Assembly: GCA_017545865.1 (NCBI GenBank)
Contig: JAFWXO010000006.1
Coordinates: 1-35,930, forward strand
Length of the DNA: 35,930 bases
Origin: Clostridia bacterium
Lineage (GTDB): Bacteria; Bacillota; Clostridia; Christensenellales; Borkfalkiaceae
Direction: 5' to 3'
Shown here piece after piece: positions 1 to 8,133 of this stretch (position 1 is the stretch's first letter; every line of letters begins with the position of its first letter). The position numbers were made by a program, and so were the translations under genes. The notes below the pieces were generated by a model that had not been told where the DNA came from, did not search any database, and was given only the letters and a program-made list of their open reading frames with translations.

Positions 1-193
1 ATGCGATACAGACATATTATGCGGTATTAGCACAATTTTCACTGTGTTATTCCCCACTCCAAGGCAGGTTCCTCACGCGTTACTCACCCGTCCGCCACTA
101 AGATAAGGGGCAAGCCCCTTAACTTCGTTCGACTTGCATGGGTTAAGCACGCCGCCAGCGTTCGTCCTGAGCCAGAATCAAACCCTTAAGTTT
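1..193 (-). rRNA. rrs: 16S ribosomal RNA, 5' end (partial)
   Basis: On the minus strand this reads from the universal bacterial 16S start (GGTTTGATTCTGGCTCAG, then GACGAACGCTGGCGGCGTGC and GCAAGTCGAACG) into variable region V1/V2. Counting back from the 27F-like site, E. coli position 1 falls near 193. Only about 190 nt of the 5' end lies inside the window and the gene continues to the left. The leader and two tandem promoters lie to its right (up to about 608). Confidence 0.97.
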
Positions 194-412
194 AATTTCT
201 TAAAGCTGAACCGAAGTTCAACTGCTCTAACGATTTTAATTGTTCGTTTTGCTGACTGTTTTGGGTACATAAATGTACTCAATAAATAATTGACAGAAAC
301 TTTTCATTACAAAATATCTTGTAACTCAATTCATTTCCTTCTATTCAATTTTTAATCTACTTAATGAAGAACGACAGTTCTTCGAGTGCTGTTTGCAATC
401 GACAGCCTACTC

Positions 413-441
413 ATAATATCATACGGCAATTTGTTTGTCAA
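413..441 (-). promoter_or_regulatory. rRNA promoter P2
   Basis: On the minus strand a perfect -35 TTGACA (441-436) is separated by 17 nt from -10 TATTAT (418-413). The predicted start is near 406, giving a leader of about 210 nt before 16S. The leader carries a perfect hairpin (GAAGAAC/GTTCTTC, 366-383). No boxA was identified with confidence. Confidence 0.8.
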
Positions 442-579
442 CTAATTTTTCGCACTTTTTCTAATTTTTTTAAAATTATTTTTTGCGATTAAAAATCAGC
501 GTTTTTGCCGACAGATTCGCCACTTTTTTACTAACTTTGATTAGTAACGGTTTGCTAACGACTTGGTCGATGCTCACTT

Positions 580-608
580 ATTAAACTATATTTTTAAGAA
601 AATGTCAA
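580..608 (-). promoter_or_regulatory. rRNA promoter P1 (upstream)
   Basis: Minus strand: TTGACA (608-603), 17-nt spacer, TTTAAT (585-580), followed downstream by P2. Tandem promoters are normal for rRNA operons. Apart from these promoters, the leader hairpin and a terminator, the 194-779 interval holds no gene that I can see. Confidence 0.7.
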
Positions 609-704
609 ACATTTTTTCAATGTTTTTTAAAAATTTTTTTTCAGTACTATATATTGTGTTTTGAAAATAAAAAAGTGAAAGTTTTATACAACCGCGTTAA
701 AAAA

Positions 705-736
705 ACTAAACGGCGCTTATAATAACGCCGTTTTTC
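705..736. terminator. Bidirectional terminator after mnmA
   Basis: Stem AAACGGCG (708-715) / CGCCGTTT (726-733) with a 10-nt loop. A T-run follows on both strands, so it ends mnmA on the minus strand and insulates the rRNA promoters. Confidence 0.75.
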
Positions 737-779
737 GCTTATATATTATATATTATATATAGATAGAAGCCTTTCCTTT

Positions 780-1898
<1,119 letters not shown>

Positions 1899-1950
1899 TT
1901 AGATAATTACCTATTTACTATTTTTTAAAAAAATGTTATCATATAATAGT

Positions 1951-3573
1951 ATGAAGAAATTTTTTGCCAAAAAATTTACCGTGCTTTGCTTGATTATGTA
2001 TCTTCTAACCACTGCGTTTATATATTCGAGCTCGTTTAAAGGTAATGAGGACAGTAAAAGGCAAAGTTTATCGATTTCAAACTTAATATCAAACGTTATC
2101 GAATTTTTCTCTAACGATAAAGTGGTTTTGAAAGATGAAGGAAAAGACAAAACGCTTTATCCTGAAACTATTGACGTTCAAATAAGTAGCGAAATGTTCG
2201 TTGGTAAAATTTGGAAAACTTCCGCCAAGTTTAAACCCGACGGGAACTACACACTTTCAACTATCGTTTACTCATCTTCTAACGAAAGCGTTTTCACCGT
2301 TGATGAAGACGGTGTTATTACGCCTATCGCACCCGGTACGGCAACCCTTACGGTAGAAGATTCGTTTTCTAAAATTTCCACGCAAAAACAAATAACCGTT
2401 ACCGATGAAGTTTACGTTCCAAAAGTTACGTTTACGCCTATGGAAGAAACGCCTTATTTTTCTTCGGGTAACGGAGCAAGCGGAGTTTACTCGATTGACT
2501 ACAAGTATGAAGTGGCGCAAAACAAACTCACCGCCGATTACGATGAAACGGAGTGTGACGTTACGCTTGGAAAAGACCAAATCTTTTTCTATCCCAAAAA
2601 ATCGGGGGCGATTACCTTTAACATCGTTACCACTTTTGATAATTTAAACGGAAAAAATCAAACCCATAGTTATCCTTTTACCGTTAACGTTACGGAAAAG
2701 GCGATGCCATCGTTTAATAAAGACTTTGCCCTTTCTTCAACCACCGTTGATATGCGAACGAGTGAAGCGGGAGTTATTTCTACAAACTACACGGAATTTG
2801 CAAGTGGACTTGACGATACTCAAAAGAGAATTTTCTTCGTTAATAACAACAAACACTTAAAAGTTTACTTAGACGGGGACGACGTTAAGTTTGAAAGCAC
2901 TAAGGTTGGAACTGCAACCGTTAAACTTTACTACCCCACGGCAAGCGGGTTAAAATCACAAACGGTTAACGTTACTATAACCCAAGGCGTTCCGAAAGAA
3001 ATGAAAATCGTTGCAACCAACGATTACGCTATTTTGAACAGTAAATTCACCCTTTCGGTAGTTGGCGACGGCGAAGTTTTCAAAACCGAAGATTTTATTT
3101 GGACTACCGATAACGGAAAAGTTTATAATAACGGTTTTCTTTTCGCATCTGAGCGCGGTGAAGCAACCGTTACGGTAAAACACAAAACGGTTGAAGGGTT
3201 TACCGTTAGCGCAACCTTCCCAGTAAAACTATCTTACGCTACTTACGTTAGAAAAATAGTTGGGCATACGGGTTTATTCTTTATTCACGCCTTCTTTGGT
3301 TTCGTGGTGTTTTATAGATTGATTGAAGTTTTAAAACCTTTAATGAAAAAGAGATTAGGCTCTATACTAACTTTCGCTTCTACCATGATAACCGCAGGGT
3401 TGTCTGAATTTTTTCAATCGGGCTTATTTACAGACGGAAGAACCCCAACTTTTACCGACGTTTTAATCGACGCTTTCGGCGGCGCATTAGCAATAGCGTT
3501 TTGGTTAATACTTTTAAGGTGGAAGGAAAAACGGAATAATAAAAAACAAATTGCAAGCGCAACCGCAGAGTGA
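1951..3573 (+). CDS. Membrane-anchored Ig-like (BIG2-type) protein with C-terminal VanZ-like domain
   Basis: 540 residues from the preferred start MKKFFAKKF at 1951; an in-frame ATG at 1933 would add 6. An N-terminal hydrophobic segment (about 9-29) should act as signal-anchor. It is followed by about 400 residues of extracytoplasmic beta-rich repeats. One repeat, with GVITPIAPGTATLTVED, is a typical BIG2-like Ig fold. The last ~110 residues are a VanZ-like membrane domain with two or three hydrophobic helices and the family-type SEFFQ...GRTPTFTDVLIDAFGG block. VanZ proteins are linked to teicoplanin and lipoglycopeptide tolerance, but the biochemical role is unclear. The Ig-VanZ fusion suggests an envelope role (inference). 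TATCAT (1937-1942) with TTTACT 17 nt upstream is a possible promoter, and no Shine-Dalgarno precedes the start. Confidence 0.85.
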   Translation: MKKFFAKKFTVLCLIMYLLTTAFIYSSSFKGNEDSKRQSLSISNLISNVIEFFSNDKVVLKDEGKDKTLYPETIDVQISSEMFVGKIWKTSAKFKPDGNYTLSTIVYSSSNESVFTVDEDGVITPIAPGTATLTVEDSFSKISTQKQITVTDEVYVPKVTFTPMEETPYFSSGNGASGVYSIDYKYEVAQNKLTADYDETECDVTLGKDQIFFYPKKSGAITFNIVTTFDNLNGKNQTHSYPFTVNVTEKAMPSFNKDFALSSTTVDMRTSEAGVISTNYTEFASGLDDTQKRIFFVNNNKHLKVYLDGDDVKFESTKVGTATVKLYYPTASGLKSQTVNVTITQGVPKEMKIVATNDYAILNSKFTLSVVGDGEVFKTEDFIWTTDNGKVYNNGFLFASERGEATVTVKHKTVEGFTVSATFPVKLSYATYVRKIVGHTGLFFIHAFFGFVVFYRLIEVLKPLMKKRLGSILTFASTMITAGLSEFFQSGLFTDGRTPTFTDVLIDAFGGALAIAFWLILLRWKEKRNNKKQIASATAE

Positions 3574-3583
3574 TTGTTTTTAA

Positions 3584-3731
3584 GCTAAATGCAACATTTG
3601 GTTGCGCTAAATTACTTCGTAGCTAAATTTGCCTATCGGCAAGTGATATTTTACGCTAAGCGTAAAGTGATATTTTGCCTTGTGGCAAAGTGATATTCGG
3701 CGTTGCCGAGTGATATGCTACCTTTGGTAGC
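3584..3731. repeat. Array of seven unrelated hairpins joined by GCTAAAT / GTGATAT linkers
   Basis: Seven short perfect or near-perfect inverted repeats follow each other. Their arms are GCAAC/GTTGC, TAC/GTA, TTGCC/GGCAA, TTTACGC/GCGTAAA, TTTGCC/GGCAAA, TCGGC/GCCGA and GCTACC/GGTAGC. The stems differ in sequence but the linkers do not: GCTAAAT occurs at 3584, 3606 and 3622, then GTGATAT at 3643, 3667, 3690 and 3710. It begins 10 nt after the VanZ-like gene stops. No reading frame is evident. Confidence 0.85.
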
Positions 3732-3760
3732 GTTGTGGATTTAATCTGTTTATTAAAACA

Positions 3761-3801
3761 ATTTTAAGACGTTAGAAACAAGCAAGGCGGATATTATAGC
3801 C
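3761..3801 (+). repeat. Truncated copy of the 110-nt structured element
   Basis: Positions 3761-3788 match 3813-3840 almost base for base (ACGTTAGAAACAAGCAAGGC versus CCGTTAGAAACAAGCAAGAC), 52 bp apart. The match then stops, so only the 5' part of the element is present. Confidence 0.75.
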
Positions 3802-3819
3802 TATTCCAACATAATTTAA

Positions 3820-3933
3820 GCCGTTAGAAACAAGCAAGACAAGGCTCGCGAAGGCTTTGGGGTGAGATTGACCTTTTGGTCATCGAAGTCCAAAGGCTAA
3901 GCAGAAACGCAGTATTGCGCCGTTTGTAACGGC
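3820..3933 (+). repeat. Structured element, copy A (candidate ncRNA or mobile hairpin element)
   Basis: A nested fold can be drawn: P1 GCCGTTA (3820-3826) / TAACGGC (3927-3933); P2 GCAAGAC (3834-3840) / GTATTGC (3912-3918, one mismatch); P3 CTTTGG (3855-3860) / CCAAAG (3890-3895); P4 TGACC (3869-3873) / GGTCA (3878-3882) with a TTTT loop. Unpaired blocks shared with copy B (15928-16037) include ACAAGGCTCGC, TGAG, CGAAGTCC and AAGCAGAAACGCAGT. Stem sequences differ from copy B but pairing is kept. It lies 10 nt upstream of tRNA-Arg. I do not recognise the family, and the transcribed strand is unknown. Confidence 0.75.
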
Positions 3934-3943
3934 TTAAAAAAAA

Positions 3944-4020
3944 CTAACCGTAGCGTAGCTGGATAACGCCCAAGACTCCGACTCTTGAGATCACAGGTTC
4001 AAATCCTGTCGGTTAGACCA
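3944..4020 (+). tRNA. tRNA-Arg (anticodon CCG), CCA encoded
   Basis: A 77-nt cloverleaf. Acceptor CTAACCG (3944-3950) pairs with CGGTTAG (4010-4016), then discriminator A and CCA. The D stem is GCGT/ACGC with AGCTGGATA in the loop. The anticodon stem is CAAGA/TCTTG around loop CTCCGAC, with anticodon CCG at 3978-3980. The variable region is 5 nt. The T arm is ACAGG-TTCAAAT-CCTGT. It decodes CGG. Confidence 0.96.
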
Positions 4021-4026
4021 AAAATA

Positions 4027-4060
4027 AAAAGAGATGCAAGCGCATCTCTTTTTTATTTTT
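4027..4060. terminator. Terminator shared by tRNA-Arg (+) and the XRE regulator (-)
   Basis: Stem AAGAGATGC (4029-4037) / GCATCTCTT (4042-4050), with T-runs after it on the plus strand and an A-rich 5' side that gives T's on the minus strand. It sits right after the tRNA CCA. Confidence 0.8.
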
Positions 4061-4649
4061 TCTTATATTTTTTAGGGGTTATCATAGACCATAAAACGAT
4101 GGCGACTTGTAAGGGAACGCCAAGGATAAATAACGGCCATAAAGTATACTTTAAAGTGTAAACGAAAACGGTTGCTAAAATACTCCAAACGAGCGCGGTT
4201 ATGATAATAAAGGTAAACTTTCTCTTACCCCATATTCCGTTAAACACTAAAAGAACAATGCAAGAGATGGGAACTGCCGTTACGAATACTTGCCAAGTAA
4301 CTACTTGATGAAGAGTTATTGCGTAAACGAAAAATATAACAGCAATAAGCCACACCAAAGAAACGGCAAGAAGAGTTATCCAAATCTTGTTTGAAAATTC
4401 CTTCTTTTGAGCCTTTTCGCTAATGATAACTTCGCCCGTTCGTTCGGTGGTTAGATAGTCAAGCGAAACGCCGTACATATCGGCAAGCGCTTTTAAAACT
4501 TCAACAGGGGGAGTAACGTCACCCCGCTCCCATTTTGAAACGGACTTATCAGTATAATTAAGCCTTTCCGCAACTTCTAATTGAGTTATTTTCTTTTGTT
4601 GCCTAAGCGCGAGTAAATTCTCGGCTATTATATCTTTTAGTTCCTTCAT
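4053..4649 (-). CDS. XRE-family regulator with C-terminal membrane domain
   Basis: 198 residues from the ATG at 4649. A Cro/CI-type helix-turn-helix fills residues ~7-62 (QLEVAERLNYTDKSVSKWERG), then a polar linker, then four hydrophobic helices to the C terminus (for example IWITLLAVSLVWLIAVIFFV). This plan, a DNA-binding domain tethered to the membrane, is common in Clostridia and usually senses envelope conditions; the ligand is unknown. I prefer 4649 over the in-frame upstream ATG at 4697 because a promoter sits just upstream and the HTH begins there. There is no Shine-Dalgarno, so the transcript should be leaderless. Confidence 0.85.
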   Translation of the reverse strand: MKELKDIIAENLLALRQQKKITQLEVAERLNYTDKSVSKWERGDVTPPVEVLKALADMYGVSLDYLTTERTGEVIISEKAQKKEFSNKIWITLLAVSLVWLIAVIFFVYAITLHQVVTWQVFVTAVPISCIVLLVFNGIWGKRKFTFIIITALVWSILATVFVYTLKYTLWPLFILGVPLQVAIVLWSMITPKKYKKK

Positions 4650-4655
4650 ACGCCG

Positions 4656-4684
4656 ATTATAACAGTATTTTTCAAAAAAATCAA
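4656..4684 (-). promoter_or_regulatory. Promoter of the XRE-membrane regulator, leaderless
   Basis: Minus strand: TTGATT (4684-4679), 17-nt spacer, TATAAT (4661-4656). The ATG A at 4649 lies 7 nt beyond the -10. Confidence 0.7.
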
Positions 4685-4798
4685 CAAAAAAACGCAAACT
4701 CTCACACTAAGAGAGTTGCTCTAACCCTATCTATTTTGCATAGAAATAAGGTTGAATATTTTTCAAGTTTTAAAATCAGTTTAGTAGAGATGATTCCA

Positions 4799-4826
4799 TT
4801 GATTTTTGCGCTTTTTCAAGTATAAA
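4799..4826 (+). promoter_or_regulatory. Candidate promoter of the glycolipid locus
   Basis: TTGATT (4799-4804), 16-nt spacer, TATAAA (4821-4826). A Shine-Dalgarno AAGGAA lies before the ATG at 4856. Confidence 0.5.
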
Positions 4827-4855
4827 CTTAAATAAAAAAGCAAAAAGGAATTATT

Positions 4856-6634
4856 ATGAGCAAAATTTCAAACAAAACTAACGTTATTCCTGTGTTTTAC
4901 GCTTGCGATGAAAACTTCGTTAAGTACGCCGTGGTTTCTATAAAATCACTAATAGAAAACGCTTGCGAAGAAAATTTTTACAAAATTTATATACTCAATT
5001 CGGGCATTTCCGAAAACGCCAAAAATATCGTTAAAGAGTTGGAAAGGGACTATGCAACAATAACTTTCGTTAACGTTTGTTCGCTTTTAGAAAAGTCAAG
5101 CAATTTTCCGCTTAGAGATTATTACTCAAAAACAACTTACTATCGCTTTTATATCTCAGAACTTTTCCCTGAGTACGATAAGGTTTTGTATATCGATAGC
5201 GACACCGTTATTTTAAGCGACGTTTCTAATCTATATAATATAGATATAGGCGAAAACTTGGTTGGCGCTTGCAACGAGCAAGTTATGATTCAAACTGAAG
5301 TTTACGGCAATTACGTTGAAAGTGTTTTAGAAATTGATAGGCACAACTATTTTAACGCCGGCGTTATGATTATAAACGCCAAAGAGTTTAGAAATCAAAA
5401 GGTTTTAAACGAGTTTTTCTCGCTATTAAAAATCTACCCGTTCGTAGTTACGCAAGACGAAGACTATCTCAACGTTATTTGCAAAGGGAAAGTTCACTTT
5501 TTAAACCAAGGTTATAACGTTGAAGTTTACGGCGATATTCCCGTTTTGGAAAAGGACTTTAAGATTATTCACTATATAATGGTTTCAAAACCGTGGCACT
5601 ATAAAGATTGTAGATTAAAGGAATACTTTTGGCGCTACGCCGAAAAAACGAACGTTTATAACGAAATTTTATCCGATTTAAACTCGTATACGGACAGCGA
5701 AAGGGAAAGAGATAGGCTCGGCGCTGAAAAACTTATGCAAACGGCTATTTACGAATCGGAAAGGCTTGATAGGTTTTCAAACGTTATAAAAACCACCCGC
5801 CCCGACAGGCTTAAAGTCTTGGAAAAAATACGCCTACTTGAAAAGGAAAAAAAGTTTGACGTTGACGTTGAAGACGACCCCGAAACTATAATCTTAAAAC
5901 CCGAAAAGGTTGATTACCTATCCAAAAAACTAAGCACGAGATTTTTTACCAAAATTGCAAACCGCATGGCAACTTGGTACTATGAAAAGGAAATTAAAAA
6001 GGGAAACTTTATCATAAAAAACGTTATCGGGCTTGAAAACTACAAGTCGGTAAAAGGCGGTTGTTTTCTAACTTGCAACCATTTTAGCGTTTACGATAAT
6101 TACGCCGTTTGGAGAGCGATTAAAAGCGAATTTAAGGCTGGAAAAAGGCTCTATAAGGTAATTCGCGAAGGAAATTACACTAATTTTAAAGGCTTATACG
6201 GGTTTTTCTTTCGCCATTGCAACACCTTACCGCTATCAAGCAACGTTAAAACGATGAAAAACTTTTTTACCGCCGTTGAAACGCTAATTTCTCGCGGAGA
6301 AACTATCCTTATCTATCCCGAACAAGCGATGTGGTGGAATTACAAAAAACCACGCCCTTTAAAGAGCGGGGCGTTCAAATTTTCGGCAAAGACTAAAGCG
6401 CCGATAGTTCCTTGCTTTATCACGATGGAAAAGTCTGGAAGACCCGACGACGGCGGTTTTGACATTCCCGCCTATACCGTTTGGATTTTACCGCCGATTT
6501 ATCCAAAAGAAGAACTTTCAGAAAAGGAAAACGCGGAGTATTTAATGAAGGAAAACTACCGCGTTTGGAAAGAGTTATACGAAAAGATTTACGATAAACC
6601 CTTAGATTACGAAAAGTTATGTTTTACTGTTTAA
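4856..6634 (+). CDS. Fusion of a GT8 glycosyltransferase and a PlsC-type acyltransferase
   Basis: 592 residues in two domains. Residues ~9-265 are a GT8 (galactosyltransferase/LgtC-type) domain: N-terminal VIPVFYACDENFVKYAVVSI, metal-binding YIDSDTV (DSD 114-116), FNAGVMIIN (167-174), and a C-terminal HY...KPWH block (239-248). After a helical linker, residues ~370-560 resemble 1-acylglycerol-3-phosphate acyltransferases. The catalytic HX4D is NHFSVYD (H409, D414), and YPEQ (487-490) stands where FPEG is usual. GT8 enzymes use UDP-sugars; PlsC enzymes move acyl groups from acyl carriers at the membrane. Together they suggest one protein that glycosylates and acylates a lipid or glycan (inference). 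The next gene overlaps it by 16 nt. Confidence 0.88.
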   Translation: MSKISNKTNVIPVFYACDENFVKYAVVSIKSLIENACEENFYKIYILNSGISENAKNIVKELERDYATITFVNVCSLLEKSSNFPLRDYYSKTTYYRFYISELFPEYDKVLYIDSDTVILSDVSNLYNIDIGENLVGACNEQVMIQTEVYGNYVESVLEIDRHNYFNAGVMIINAKEFRNQKVLNEFFSLLKIYPFVVTQDEDYLNVICKGKVHFLNQGYNVEVYGDIPVLEKDFKIIHYIMVSKPWHYKDCRLKEYFWRYAEKTNVYNEILSDLNSYTDSERERDRLGAEKLMQTAIYESERLDRFSNVIKTTRPDRLKVLEKIRLLEKEKKFDVDVEDDPETIILKPEKVDYLSKKLSTRFFTKIANRMATWYYEKEIKKGNFIIKNVIGLENYKSVKGGCFLTCNHFSVYDNYAVWRAIKSEFKAGKRLYKVIREGNYTNFKGLYGFFFRHCNTLPLSSNVKTMKNFFTAVETLISRGETILIYPEQAMWWNYKKPRPLKSGAFKFSAKTKAPIVPCFITMEKSGRPDDGGFDIPAYTVWILPPIYPKEELSEKENAEYLMKENYRVWKELYEKIYDKPLDYEKLCFTV

Positions 6635-7203
6635 CAATTTTAATATCAATGGCGGTAATTTCCGCCGTTAACGTTTTTACCGTTGCGCCGATTTACGGTT
6701 ACGAGTTTTACGAGATTATTATTTGGACTACCGTTTGCACTATTTCCGCTATCGTTATAGACGGGGTATGCGCTCTCGTTGTTAGAAGGCTTTTACCTAA
6801 AAGGTGGTTTGAAGGGATAAAAAAAGGCTTTGTTGCAACACCGAAAGAGAGCAAGTTTTATCAAAAGATAGGCATTAAAAAATGGAAAGACAAGGTTATC
6901 GATCTTGGAGTTTTCACGGGGTTTAGAAAGAACAAGATTTACGACCCCAAAAACAACGAATACGTTTTAAGATATGTTCTTGAAGCCAACTACGGCGTTG
7001 TTTGCCACTTGGTTGGCGTGGGACTTGGCGTGTTTTGCGCACTCTGCGCCCCAAAAAACCTATGGCTAACGATAGGCGTTCCCGTGGCGGTGGTAAACTT
7101 AGTTTTATCAACCCTACCCGTTTTCGTTTTGAGATACAACCTTATAAAACTACACAAACTCTACCGAGTTAACGCATTATTAAACAAAAAAAGCAGTGAA
7201 TAA
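6619..7203 (+). CDS. Small membrane protein similar to CrtO-type glycosyl acyltransferases
   Basis: 194 residues with two hydrophobic segments at each end and a polar middle. The middle block FYQKIGIKKWKDKVIDLG...F.KNKI resembles the glycosyl-4,4'-diaponeurosporenoate acyltransferase (CrtO) family, whose members acylate a sugar on a membrane lipid. Its start overlaps the GT8-acyltransferase gene by 16 nt, so translation is probably coupled. A second acylation step in the same glycolipid pathway is a reasonable inference. No carotenoid genes are nearby, so the substrate is unlikely to be staphyloxanthin. The stop codon lies inside the downstream terminator. Confidence 0.65.
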   Translation: MFYCLTILISMAVISAVNVFTVAPIYGYEFYEIIIWTTVCTISAIVIDGVCALVVRRLLPKRWFEGIKKGFVATPKESKFYQKIGIKKWKDKVIDLGVFTGFRKNKIYDPKNNEYVLRYVLEANYGVVCHLVGVGLGVFCALCAPKNLWLTIGVPVAVVNLVLSTLPVFVLRYNLIKLHKLYRVNALLNKKSSE

Positions 7204-7218
7204 TTCACTGCTTTTTTT
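7187..7218. terminator. Bidirectional terminator between convergent genes
   Basis: Stem AAAGCAGTGAA / TTCACTGCTTT around the TAA stop of the CrtO-like gene, with an A-run before and a T-run after. It serves both converging genes. Confidence 0.85.
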
Positions 7219-7741
7219 AATCAAACGCTTTATCGAGCGCTTTGTTTATCGCTTCATAATTAAGATATGGGTCATCATAACTTGCAAGCCTTGCCATATT
7301 CGTGTATTCATACGAATAACTGCCAAACCTCATTATAACACCTGCAGTATCATAAACTTTTTTACTGCTGCTATCATAAAAATATATAGCGTAAGTATTA
7401 TCGACACCTATCCAAAAATAACCGTCGCCAAATTCATCAATCGTACCGGACAAAACGTCTGCATTTTCAGGCTCGTCTAACGTTTTAAAAATTGCCTTGT
7501 TCATTTTAAAAGCCTTGGCATCATCGCCCTTTAACCCACCGTTTACACACGATGAGCAAGTGGTAACGCTTAAAATAATTATCGATAAAAATACAATCGG
7601 CACTCCAACAAGCGCTATTTTAAACCATTTTTCAGCCTTTTTTTCATTATAAAACTTAACGCACTTGTCTTTTAATTTTGTAAAAATATTAGGGGTTTTA
7701 TCATTATTTTCCATCTTGTTTTCACTTTTGTTTTCGTTCAT
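7217..7741 (-). CDS. Single-pass membrane protein of unknown function under XRE control
   Basis: 174 residues, no family recognised. Residues ~1-40 are charged and predicted cytoplasmic. One hydrophobic helix (IALVGVPIVFLSIIILSV, ~43-60) is followed by a CSSC pair and an extracytoplasmic ~110-residue domain rich in Tyr and Asp. The ATG at 7741 has a good Shine-Dalgarno (AAAGGAGAAA). Its promoter is near-perfect and holds an operator in the spacer, and the neighbour on the other strand is a small XRE repressor, so regulation by that repressor is very likely. Confidence 0.75.
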   Translation of the reverse strand: MNENKSENKMENNDKTPNIFTKLKDKCVKFYNEKKAEKWFKIALVGVPIVFLSIIILSVTTCSSCVNGGLKGDDAKAFKMNKAIFKTLDEPENADVLSGTIDEFGDGYFWIGVDNTYAIYFYDSSSKKVYDTAGVIMRFGSYSYEYTNMARLASYDDPYLNYEAINKALDKAFD

Positions 7742-7761
7742 TAAAATTTCTCCTTTTTCGT

Positions 7762-7790
7762 ATTATATGATACATATTTGTATTTGTCAA
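7762..7790 (-). promoter_or_regulatory. Promoter of the membrane-protein gene, spacer occupied by an operator
   Basis: Minus strand: TTGACA (7790-7785), 17-nt spacer, TATAAT (7767-7762). The 16-bp operator at 7768-7783 fills the spacer, so a bound repressor would block RNA polymerase. Confidence 0.8.
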
Positions 7791-7813
7791 GTATGTTTGA
7801 TACTTTTTTGTAT
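7768..7813. promoter_or_regulatory. Two operator sites, 30 bp apart, between divergent genes
   Basis: TGATACATATTTGTAT (7768-7783) and TGATACTTTTTTGTAT (7798-7813) are direct repeats with two differences. Each is internally dyad-symmetric (ATACA/TGTAT; ATAC/GTAT). Start-to-start distance is 30 bp, about three helical turns. Site 1 lies in the spacer of the minus-strand promoter; site 2 overlaps the -10 of the plus-strand regulator. Confidence 0.7.
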
Positions 7814-7816
7814 AAT
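7811..7816 (+). promoter_or_regulatory. -10 box of the small XRE regulator, leaderless
   Basis: TATAAT at 7811-7816, with the ATG A at 7823, 7 nt downstream, and no Shine-Dalgarno. No good -35 is seen at 17-18 nt; the partial TTGTCA is 21 nt away, suggesting a weak promoter. Confidence 0.55.
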
Positions 7817-7822
7817 GATATT

Positions 7823-8035
7823 ATGGATATGAATTTTAGCAAAAACAACATAGCCGAATTGCGAAAATCAAAAAACTTAACGCAAAGGCAGTTGGCGCAA
7901 GCAATAGGAACGAGCCAAGCAAACTTATCGCGTTGGGAACAAGGCGTTATCACCCCAAGCGTTATTGAGTGCTGGAAAATAGCCGACTTTTTTGACGTTA
8001 GTATTGACGTTATTTGTGGAAGAAGAGAATATTAA
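7823..8035 (+). CDS. Small XRE-family transcriptional regulator
   Basis: 70 residues, almost entirely one Cro/CI helix-turn-helix (NIAELRKSKNLTQRQLAQAI ... QANLSRWEQGV). Start chosen at the ATG at 7823 (MDMNFSKNN); an upstream in-frame start at 7778 would run through the operators and promoter and is unlikely. Two matched operators next to it argue that it represses both itself and the divergent membrane-protein gene (inference from layout). The transcript is predicted to be leaderless. Confidence 0.9.
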   Translation: MDMNFSKNNIAELRKSKNLTQRQLAQAIGTSQANLSRWEQGVITPSVIECWKIADFFDVSIDVICGRREY

Positions 8036-8062
8036 GTTTTAATTTTAAAATTTAAAATAGCC

Positions 8063-8095
8063 AAAACCCCGAAAGTATTTTACTTTCGGGGTTTT
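8063..8095 (+). terminator. Terminator of the small XRE gene
   Basis: Perfect 15-bp stem, CCCCGAAAGTA / TACTTTCGGGG extended by AAAA/TTTT, with a T-run after it. Confidence 0.85.
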
Positions 8096-8101
8096 ATATT
8101 T

Positions 8102-8130
8102 AAAAACTCGGCTTTTAAGCCGAGTTTTTA
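8102..8130. terminator. Terminator of the PAP2 gene
   Basis: Stem AAAAACTCGGCTT / AAGCCGAGTTTTT, bidirectional, directly before the PAP2 stop at 8134. Confidence 0.85.
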
Positions 8131-8133
8131 TTA

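Noticed and set aside
1933-1950. Start of the Ig-VanZ protein at the first ATG (1933)
   Set aside because: It would add six residues overlapping a likely -10 region; the ATG at 1951 gives a normal basic start to the signal anchor.
3584-3731. CRISPR array
   Set aside because: Units are 16-24 nt, the constant part is only 7 nt and the variable parts are hairpins; there are no cas genes in the window.
7778-7822. Longer N terminus for the small XRE regulator
   Set aside because: The extension runs through both operators' region and the -10 box and adds residues not seen in such repressors.
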